Shown here: one piece after another, positions 54,901 through 64,000 of the stretch
Layout of the letters: each line of letters begins with the position of its first letter
Position numbering within the stretch: the first letter of the stretch is position 1
Assembly: GCF_027596085.1 (NCBI RefSeq)
Contig: NC_072471.1
Location: 5,885,091 to 5,949,090, forward strand
DNA: 64,000 nucleotides
DNA from: Anoplopoma fimbria
Lineage: Eukaryota > Chordata > Actinopteri > Perciformes > Anoplopomatidae
Direction: 5' to 3'
Translations under genes and position numbers: made by a program
Notes under the pieces: generated by a model
What the model saw: the letters and a program-made list of their open reading frames with translations, nothing else
What the model was told of the DNA's origin: nothing
Databases searched by the model: none

Positions 54901-56061
54901 GCTGTAGACCACCAACCACCATCAGAGCTACTGTTTACCCATCACAGCCCAGCAGGTAGAGGGCCAAAGACTCCCCCGCCCTGACATGAATTAATGTATG
55001 TTCTGAAGGGTAATGACTGTAATGAAAACATTTGTTTGTTTGTTCCTGGCCAAACTGAGAATATAGGAGTTATCTGGCAAGATTAGAGGCTTCATGCTGA
55101 TACGCAACAGATTTAGAAACCCACCTAGTCCACTCGGATTTGTTTGCTAGTACAATGATATATTTATGTAATCAACCAGCTGTCAATCGCAATAATCGTA
55201 ACAGGAAAAAAAAGGTTATTGGCATGAAAACATTAATTAGCACATACAAACAAAACTTCCCCAAGCGCTGACTCTTTTTACTTTTTAGACCTAATTTGCA
55301 AAAGCAGGATGGCCGTCAGACGGAATTGTACAATGTATGTGAAAGATTTATCAAATCATTCCCATTAATAAATGACTGAATGTACGAAAAGACACTCAAA
55401 GAACTCAAACACACCTGTGGTGTGCAGGTGATGGTGGACATGTTCTTGCTGTAGTGTGTATACAGTACGATCATAAAGTATTGGTGTAGATAATAATAGA
55501 TGATTCAAAAGGAAGGCATCTTGTCAAAGGACATGTCTTGTTTTGTGATGTAGGTTTTTCCTACATTTTTCCCCCGACAACTGTTGTTTTAATGTAATCC
55601 CGCGTATAGAATATGAAGACAGGTTGATCACAAATAGCTGAGCTGCAGAGGTTAAACTTGTCAGGTTTGCAAAATCCCAGCTACAAAGAACACAGTGAGT
55701 GGTTTGTTTTAAAAATCTCCACCCTTTTTAAAGGATTAGGGGAGAGAGAAAAAAAAAGCAGAATTCTGTAAATTGTCAGTTTAGTCACTGCAAAATCAGG
55801 TTTTACAAGTTCAAACCAGTATGTGTTTACTGCTTGAGTGTGAAATAGGGGTGCAAATCCCTTCAAGTCAGCTAATTTGTTTCATTTATTGAATGAATCT
55901 TCCTTGGATGAACATATTATTTTGCATTTCTTATTAATGTCAGTGAAGATTGCAATGTAATACAAGGCTCAGCTAGTAGTGTGACCTCTCTCATGCTGCA
56001 CCTGTGCCTGTGAGTCAGCTCCAGCACTGAGCCAACACCAACAGGCTGTCTTTCATCGCAG
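54901..56061. other. Intergenic, no gene seen
   Basis: Mostly AT-rich. Nothing recognised. Confidence 0.55.
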
Positions 56062-56286
56062 TGTGACAGAAGCACATGAGATTAGAGCAGAATCCACCAA
56101 AAACAACCACACTGAGCTGAAGGATAATCCAGAGCCCAAACATCAGAGGGAAACAGGAGGACACTGCTGCATCCATCATCCAACAAGAATCCGCCCTGAA
56201 GGAAAACACAGGGACGAGACCCGCTGCTATTGTCCAACCTCGCTGGCACAAGGAAAACAGGATGTGATGGAGTTTCTACGCCTGAG
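56062..56286 (+). other. Orphan exon candidate, partly SINE-like
   Basis: A pyrimidine-rich acceptor (CTGTCTTTCATCGCAG) ends at 56061, and a GAG/GTGACT donor follows 56286. The 225-bp interval is open in one frame throughout, with 74 full codons of polar, Lys/Glu/His-rich peptide that is not recognised. The minus strand is also open over most of it. The right end runs into a tRNA-like A-box segment, so the interval may be an old retroposon or an exonised piece of one. Confidence 0.2.
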
Positions 56287-56312
56287 GTGACTGTTTAACC
56301 GCTGTGCCACCA
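56240..56312 (-). mobile_element. Degenerate tRNA-derived SINE head, minus strand
   Basis: The minus strand reads CTGGTGGCACAGCGGTTAAA, with TGGCACAGCGG exactly matching the pol III A-box pattern TRGYNNAGNGG. Sequence after it resembles the usual SINE anticodon-arm region for about 30 bases. No intact B box is found. Confidence 0.4.
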
Positions 56313-59300
56313 GTCATGCAACAGTGGCTGCATTTATACAAAAATATAAGAAGATAACTGTTTGGTCTTTTGCTTCATTTGGAAGCAGATACGTGTCTTA
56401 AAAAAAAGTTATCCCAAGTACAGCTCTATCAAAAGGATGAGCATTGATGTGAAGCTCTGAATAGACTCCAGGCTCCAGGGCATATATTTTTTTTAAAAGT
56501 TCAATGTGGCTAAAGAAAAAGCTGCGCTAATTTGAACAGCGCGCCATTATGCATCATTCACTGCTCAGGTGACTGATGTGGTTTCTTCTGCTGTCAGTTC
56601 TCTACATCTTATTTTACAGTCATCACAAAGGCTTTAGTACCAAGGTGTGATCCAATGCCAGAACATATGACCTACAGCTTTTTAAGACACTTAATACATC
56701 AGTATCACCTCAAATTTTCTTTTTTAGATCAACCAACACCAAACCACACACACAGTCCCCCCCCCCCCCCTTCCCCCATGTACAGTATCTTGTTGGCACT
56801 CCCTATCGAATTGCAAGATGGCTAGAGTACAATTTGTCTGCATATCATTGCATGATGTGATGTGTTTGTGTGTTTGAGAATGGTGTGTAGCGATCCTTGC
56901 CCAGTTCTCACCAGCGGGACCAGAAGGCTGTTTTCATAGCTGCATTTCTTGCGTCAGTTCTCTGAGATGTCAGGACTGACGGGTCAGAGAAAAGGAGCCT
57001 CCGACTGAAGAGGAATGAGACTGATCCTTTGCCAGACAGCCTCAGCTGGGGTGCCACCATCCGAAGTCCCCGCCCCCATAACACCCTCCACCATCCACCC
57101 ACTGTCCACCCCTCCCTGCGTTTATTTCTGGACGTGCACTGATAACAGAATTTCCGGGGAACTGTCCAAACAGACTGCCCCGTGTTGCAATGTATGCCGT
57201 GTGTTGGGTTTGGATACAAATACGGATTACTTCATTAGATGGGTATCAGCTGCCGCTGCTTTGTCAGCATGTTAACAGGGAAAAGAAAGTCCCCAATAGT
57301 GCTGTTGAGTAGTGGAACAAACCGCAGCTCAATATTTGTGCTGTAAATTGATTGTTTTTATATCGGCTCTTAAATTGGCAGATGCAAGGCTGTTGAATCT
57401 GGATCTTAATGCTTGAGCTCCAGATATTTTCTCTCAGGCCCCAGATGGACTGTGTTGTGCCGGTCGAACCGGTCACACAAATGACACACTGACATTCATT
57501 TAAACAAGGCTTGTGGTACAACACAAACTGCTGACATTTATAGTAATTTCCTCCTCTGTCTTTCATCCCCTCTGTCTCCTGTTTTTTTCTGGTTAAAAGA
57601 CGAGTTTCTTAAAAGTCAGTATCACGGTCATTCCTCCGAATCTTTGGATAGTCTTTTTTTTTCTAACTCAAAGAGTTAAAGATTGTCTTTAAAGACATTT
57701 ATTATAAGACAGTTAAGGGTAATGGTGTGTTTCATTTGCCATGATGAAACCTAATCACCCTGTGGACAGTGCTTTGACTCCATGTGTCCAGTGGTTTAAC
57801 AGTCCAAGTTGAGCTGTGGAACAGAACGACTCTCTGTCTGCAGGATTTCAGAGAAACCAGTTAAAGGATGGGTTTGCTTTACATCTTAAAGGATTGCAGT
57901 GTTTGGATGATGATGAGATGAATAGTTTGAAGTCCAACTTTTTTTTTTCCCCCTCGGGAAAAGATTAGTTCTGACGGATGCTTGTGAATTCTTTAATATA
58001 ATTCTCAAAATAGTTTTTGGGGAAGAAATTAAACTATTAATTTACTGCAGTGTACAACTTCAGTCCAGTATATAGTTTTAAGCCTAGGCACACCATCTTT
58101 TATCAACACAAAATCTTGCGGCAATATCTATTCGTTCCAATGGAACCATCAATATCAGCTGAATCTCTAGTAATGAGTGAAACGTCAGTTAACTTTGACC
58201 TATTGGCCTTTTACAGAGCTGACCTTTGAGGGAACAGAGAGGCTGGAAAGTCAAAAATGGAGAAAGCAATTGTATCTCAGTAGCCATGTTGCACTATTCA
58301 TTTTTATTAAACCCCTATCTCTGATGAGTATAAACCGCTACACAAAATATGAATGGTTAGCAGCCAATCATAAGACAGGAGTTGATGTTACAAATATGTC
58401 TTTTGAATAAACTATTGTCCCAACAGCCATTGAGCTAACAAGCTTGCTAATGGACAGCTAGTAATATTTCTAACTGACACTTAGCAAGCTCCTTAGCTCG
58501 GAGAGCTTCTTTTCTCACTTTAGCCTCTGTTTAATAAAATGATGTACAGCACTGAGGACAAATTGCCAGGTAGGTTAGCAAACAGAGCGGCACAGAGAAA
58601 ATAGAAAGATCAAAAAGCTATATTGACTCACTAGCTCCCTTCTGGGACAAGAATGAAAGAAAAATTGACCAGATAGCAAAAATAACATACATATAATCAT
58701 ATTCTTGTCTATAGTGTCCAGGCAAACGTTTGGTGTTTAGTATGTGCCAGCCTGTGTTATTTTCCAAGCAAGTGTGAAAGATAATTGGTCACCTAGGAGG
58801 TTTTTAATGGAGCTGCTTTGATGGAGTCATTTAGTTGCACCGCTTTGCATTTCATCACTTCTGTCTGTCAATTATACTTGATTTACAAGGTGTCTAAGGG
58901 ACAGCGAATGTGAAGCATCAATTTGTGAGTGGGTGATTGCACTAGAGAGAGAGAGAGAGAGAGAAGATGGCAGGATATATCATTCATTTACATGGCAGGA
59001 TGTCCTTCAATTATCCCTTGTCGAATCGGAGTGAGTCATTCCAGGCATTACTCTTATGAGGAACGACCTCTCCCAGGTATACCGTGAAAGTCTGCGTGAG
59101 CTTATGTGACTTCTATAAAAAGGTACATAACCACTTCAGAAGGAGACTTTTTCCTGAGGTATTGTGCTTTTGTACAGGTGGGACTCATCGCTCACCATAC
59201 CGGCCTGTCAGAAGTCTGTGTTTACACAGATGGTTTGTATTCACCCAGGGCCCTATATGAACGCTGTAAAGCTAGCTGAATAGTAGGACTTTGTCTGCAT

Positions 59301-60690
59301 AGAGTAATGAATAGAGAGTATATGATAGTTTTGTTCTCATGGTTACATGACAAGGGGTCTCATAAAAGAGTAAAAGCTAACAAGCATGAACCACTTCTCC
59401 CAGACAGACTGGGGGCACAAAGGTTGTCTGAACTTTCCCAAAGTTGCATTATGATAAATTTGAACCGATAATATTGTGCTAATGGCTTCTGAAGAAGACT
59501 GGGACAATAAATAAAAGAAGGTAATTACGTTGTTAAGAATTGGGGCCTTAACTGTTTAGGAGTGAGGCCTTTTATCTGGAGGAAAAACAGGTTTAAGTAA
59601 TAGGAGACGATGAAGTTTGGTGCCAGTCGGGCCGCTTATCAGCGATGAGTTTTCTTCTCCTGATAAAACACAGAAATGTTTTCCCTTGGCGTGGAAGTGT
59701 TGGCCTGTTCACACAGCTGGGGCAAATCACTGTGGAGAAAAATGTGGCGGCTGAGTCACCCCCCATGCCACAGCATATCTACTATATTAAAAGTAGACAC
59801 TCACCACTCGCTCTAAAATACATCATTTCCCTTTAAGATCGCTTTCTGGGATCGTATGGTAGTGATCAATGTTGGGGTCGCTTCTCAAAATATATATTGT
59901 CTTCATTCATCATTTTAGAAGGAATATTATCACTTTACTTTCTACTCTCTTTTCCTGCACTGTTTTACATAAGATTTTTATTATACACCATAAATTGGCA
60001 AGTGCTTCTTCTATTACTCCTAAGAATTAGAACACATCAGTTACAACTCCTATCTCTCCCTGGGAAACATCAGAAATATAAATGAAATGTACTAAATTTT
60101 AAATCTAATATCCCCTTTAGCCTTTATCGGAGTCGAAATACCCCCACAATTAAAAAAAAGAGCAGTAAATGCATCAAATGTGATGTGATGATAATTTGTA
60201 AGATGTGGTGTCATGTTTTGCATAATTCATGCTCACCACTATATCTTAAAGGGTGATACTCAACATGACTAATAACACTAGATAAGACTTTATGACTATA
60301 ATATAATTGCCGGGAAGGAATTAGTCATTCATTATGCGGCTCAAGTAATTTGATTATCGAGTAATTCATTGTCTCACACCGTAAAAGACAACATGACAAT
60401 TCCGCTGAGTCATAGTCATTGCATTTTGAAACATGATTCAGTTTCACAATTGAAACTCATGTTTGTAACGTCAACACCGTTTTTTTGCACATAGTCTATT
60501 AAACCAGTCAGATATGTATGAAATAAAATAGGTTGAGATGTTTTACAGAGAGATATAAGTACAGTTAGTTGCCTCATGTGGGAAACATTAAAATATAAAA
60601 TAAAAATGAAGGTGCCAATTGACCGTGGGACACCTGCTCAGCAGTATGAATGCATTTGAACTAATTTGTCTTTCTGTCTGTCTGTCTGTC
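56313..60690. other. Intergenic, no gene seen
   Basis: A C-run near 56757-56770, a short (GA)n at about 58945-58963 and a (CTGT)n at about 60672-60690. No supported exon. Confidence 0.6.
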
Positions 60691-60699
60691 TCTCCAGCT

Positions 60700-60910
60700 C
60701 TCCTTATTTTACACACATATTCTTGGAAGCGAATGTGAGCCATATTAAATCTGACTCCTCTGCCGGAGCAGTAATGCGAGCTCCGGCGGTTAGTTTTATA
60801 TGTTTCACAAGCGTGTAAATATTTAATAGAAGAGCGGGACAGAGTGCTGTGTCACTGTTCCTGCTTTGTCAGCCGCACAGACGAAGCGAGAGAGAGAAGG
60901 ACTGGGAGAA
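60700..60910. promoter_or_regulatory. Candidate conserved noncoding element
   Basis: Repeat-free block after a CTGT microsatellite, containing CCATATTAAAT (SRF/MEF2-like), TAATGCGAGCTCCGGCGG and GTAAATATTTAATAG (forkhead-like). It sits between AT-rich flanks. No frame is convincing. Confidence 0.3.
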
Positions 60911-61864
60911 TTTCTTCCTGACAGGAGAAATTTATGGAGCAGCTAGAAGATTCATACACAAGTCTTATTCTTATTCCGTCGCAGTCTTGGATTCTTGGAT
61001 CGTGTAACACAGACACGGATATACAAGCTGTTTATGGTTGCAGAAGATGTTAGTTGGTATTGATGTTGATAGCTAACTTGATATGTATGAAACACGATGG
61101 AACAGCATTCCAAACTTGGGATGTGTGTTTGGTCTGTTTGGTATTTTGTTACTGCATACTCTATGCTTGCAAAGGCTGGTGGGACTTCAGATGGTCTCAA
61201 AGCATTTTCCATTCATACTTTTGAAACCCGCAGATCTTGCACACATTTAAACCAATTTTAGATACTCAGCATGGAAACAAAATCCGTCGTCTGTCTGACT
61301 GCTTGTGCAGGGCTGCAAAAAACAATCAAAGCTAAAATGATAAACACTGACGTCAAACTTTTTTGTGGAACTCTTCTTGAATAGTTGTAATCTTGGCTGA
61401 TATAGATTTGCCGGTCCAACATTTTGCAGATAAAGGAGAAAATAAGCAAGGGACCTTTGTTGTTTGTAATACACCCTTCTCTCTCTGCTCTTGTTTTCTA
61501 TCAATCACGATCTAATGAAGGCAATCATGCTTATGGAAATTGATTTAAATCATTATTTAAATTAATAATCTCAAAGGTTTTCATTTAAATAGATGTCAGT
61601 TAAGTCAGTATATATTGGCTGAGATGAAATGAGATAACATTTGAGCCTATTGCTCGATTGTGGAAAAATCGTAAGCGACTACACTGTTTGGATAAACACT
61701 GGTAAATGTGAGATCCAAATAATAACCTGCAGTTACCACTATTGGCCATAGGTGCCGCCAAAGAGAGCAAAAGCTAAGATCTTGGAGATTGTTACTTTAA
61801 GCAAAATTGCCGAAAATCAACTGGCTTCACCTCCGAAATTAAAATATCTTTGAGTTTAATTTGG
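60911..61864. other. Intergenic; possible left edge of a hAT element at 61309
   Basis: AT-rich. AGGGCTGCAA at 61309-61318 resembles the left terminus of the hAT-like element whose right end is at 61982, but the intervening sequence is too diverged to be sure. Confidence 0.4.
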
Positions 61865-61982
61865 GGAAAACAAGTCGTTTTAATATTGACCATGGGACAT
61901 TTCATGGACCAAATTATTAATTGAATGATCTAGAAAGTAATCAAAGTAATCTATATGGAAAATAATCATTAGTTGCGGCCCT
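61865..61982. mobile_element. Right end of a hAT-like nonautonomous element
   Basis: The segment ends GAAAATAATCATTAGTTGCG followed by GCCCT. It is preceded by degenerate ATTAATTGAATGATC and a GGACCAAATTATTAA stretch. That matches the 3' arm of a nonautonomous hAT family common in percomorph genomes, as I know it. Several substitutions show that it is an old copy. Confidence 0.6.
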
Positions 61983-62400
61983 GAGTGGGCAGATTGTTTC
62001 ATGTCATCGATGGGGAAATTGGTTGGATTTTGAGTTACTGTTGCGAGGAGTCTGCAGAAGTATAAAAAGTTAATTGCTTTATGGTCTTACATTCCAGCTG
62101 ATTTTACCAATTTTTACAGCTGGCTCCAAAGAGAAAAACAACTTTGATTTCAGACACAGAAAGCTATAACCATGTGAGAATACCTGTATTCTGAAATAAA
62201 TGACAAAAGGCTGCAAGAGAGTGGGAGGCTGACAGAACTGTGCTTTAGTCTGAAAACATGTCACAGTAAAAGGGTTGAATAATCCATTAACTATTTAACT
62301 GATGCAGGAATTCAATAATTATGAATTGCAGTCAGACTGAAAGCGTGGAAAGAAAAATATATTTTTTGCTATTTCAGTGAAGGGAACTTTCTGTGAGGGA
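61983..62400. other. Intergenic, no gene seen
   Basis: AT-rich spacer. No feature. Confidence 0.55.
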
Positions 62401-62720
62401 AAAAAGCGAGACTAAATTAGCATTTTCCAACCTCCAAGTGTGGGCATGGCATAAACGCGGTCCCAACCTAATGCTTTTAGTCCCATCATTATTCCCCACC
62501 TTAACAAATCCTTACCACGCAATTAGGTTACACTTTAATTTCAGCGGCCTCGCAGAGAGGCTTATGCTCTTTGAGAGATCTCTCAGAGGTTGTTGGTATA
62601 GATGAGAGGCAGGGGTGAGGGAAAGCAGATTTCTCCGAGGCCTATAAGCTCCCTGATTTTGGCCGTATAGAGGAAATAATGAGCCTCTCCACTGAGCCCA
62701 GCCCCGGACTTAAGTCTTCC
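62401..62720. promoter_or_regulatory. Candidate conserved noncoding element
   Basis: Repeat-free block with CTAAATTAGC, CGCAATTAGG and CTTTAATTTC homeodomain-type cores and the palindromic GAGAGATCTCTC at about 62574-62585. No convincing frame. Confidence 0.3.
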
Positions 62721-64000
62721 CCCAACAAACCTCCATTCACAAATGGTGTGTTTTGCATTTACATATACATACGATTTAAAGGAATCCTTCAGGTCTCGGA
62801 TTAGTCCACGCCCCCCTCACTTCAAGATTTCTATTGGTCCTTTCCGCATCAGTGGTGCCTCATGATGAGCTTCCTTTGGACTCAAACGAGATAGAAGTCT
62901 TTCATCTTAGAGTTGGAAGTCGCTCAGTCACTCATTTGCAACGTCATACTTGTTGTTCGTCTGCTCTCGTTCAAAAAGCCCGTTGATATAAATGTAGTGT
63001 ATGTATCATGATTTACTTCAGAAGATACCTTTGCTTAGAACATGTTGTTGCTCAACAAGTGCACACCAGCTGATAGCAGACAAAACAACTCCTCCGTCCT
63101 CCCCCACAAAAACGTCAGCAGAAGGTCAGATTTTATGAATCAGTGTTAGGTTTCAGTCAAGTTTCCTCACTTCCTGTAAATGGTTCCTGCTCTGCCCTTG
63201 CACCGCCGTCATCGTCTGAGTGGAGCGGACACATCTGTGTGAGGCAACGCTCCACAGGAGACTTCCGTCACCAGAAGATGGATGGAAATGTATCAGCGAT
63301 GAATAAATACGCCCGACAACTTCCCTTCATCCCTCCCTCATTGCAACAGATGTTACAGCTCGGTAGTGTTTTTCTCTCCCATGGTTCAATGTGGTTCCAC
63401 TTTTGTTTATTTATCCTCTCATTCCCGCACTTGTCTTGAGTGGATGCGGAAACTGGATGTGCACGCATTGGAACTGCGTGTATGTATGCGAAGACCCCGC
63501 ACAAAAAGAGATTACTCAAGCTGCAGGGTTGCGTGACCCCCATTGTAAACCTGGGGGCAGACCTTTGACCTTTTGAGAAGCGATGAAATGGAGGGAAACC
63601 TCCCATTTCCCTCCGCCGGGGTTTGAAGGCTCTTCTGGTGCAGAGAGTGCATTGTTAATGAGCTCTAGAATGGATTTTTAATGAAACCACACTTTGTTTG
63701 AAGAGTATGAGTTGGGCAAAAAAAAAGGAGCACGCAAGAGCAGGAACAGGTGTCAGCACTTGACTGCGCAGATGATGAAAAAATGATTTCATATATTTTG
63801 TATAGAGTAGTTCAAAGTTTGTGTATTTAATCGGGTAACTGCCGAAACCAACTTTCTATCACACGCCAGATGTCTTTTCCGTTAAAATGATCTCTTTTTC
63901 TGAATTTTAGAATTATTAGAAACCCTGAGTTGACACTTTAACACGCTAACAGAGACGTACTTTCAGGCTTCATATACTGTGATATATAGCTCATTGTACA
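62721..64000. other. Intergenic, no gene seen to window end
   Basis: Mixed composition. Frames near 63143-63606 overlap on both strands and are not recognised. No splice-supported exon. Confidence 0.55.

Noticed and set aside
63143..63606. Plus and minus frames of about 100 codons near the right edge
   Set aside because: They overlap on opposite strands with no splice sites or recognisable peptide.

Overview
This window is vertebrate genomic DNA, most likely from a teleost fish of the percomorph type. The evidence is long (CA/GT)n microsatellites, a tRNA-derived SINE, a Tc1-type inverted-repeat element, hAT-like remnants, LINE 3' tails ending in (GATAA)n or (ATT)n, and split coding exons with canonical AG/GT borders. 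Nothing looks prokaryotic: there are no operons and no long ORFs. Almost all short ORFs are chance open frames.

The only gene I can name is at the left edge. Positions 248-334 and 3387-3446 are the last two coding exons of a plus-strand tetraspanin, very probably tspan11; the earlier exons lie left of the window. Between them, at 1458-1535, is a second phase-compatible exon. It also completes the fourth transmembrane helix but ends in a different, acidic tail. I read it as an alternative last exon, and it is the best finding here. A 3' UTR of about 1.5 kb follows, with poly(A) signals at 4910 and 4955. Two CTCF-like motifs in divergent orientation (4284 minus, 5134 plus) sit near the gene's end.

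From about 5 kb to 64 kb there is no recognisable protein-coding gene. The region looks like a gene desert or a very large intron. It alternates simple repeats and transposon remnants with repeat-free blocks of mixed composition that carry clustered homeodomain, PBX/HOX and nuclear-receptor-like motifs. These resemble conserved noncoding elements (for example 13.26-13.52, 16.80-17.00, 18.93-19.29, 20.93-21.08, 34.5-35.05, 54.44-54.90, 60.7-60.9 and 62.4-62.7 kb). Conservation itself cannot be judged from one sequence.

Mobile elements: a 215-bp Tc1-type MITE with 39-bp inverted repeats and TA duplications (43500-43714), a SINE with A and B boxes (35690-35864), LINE-type 3' tails (about 21341, 33967 and 43895), and hAT-like remnants (about 11098, 47141 and 61865). 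A few orphan exon candidates, each with some splice or poly(A) support, are listed at 7445, 26973 (minus) and 56062. None is recognised as a known protein.
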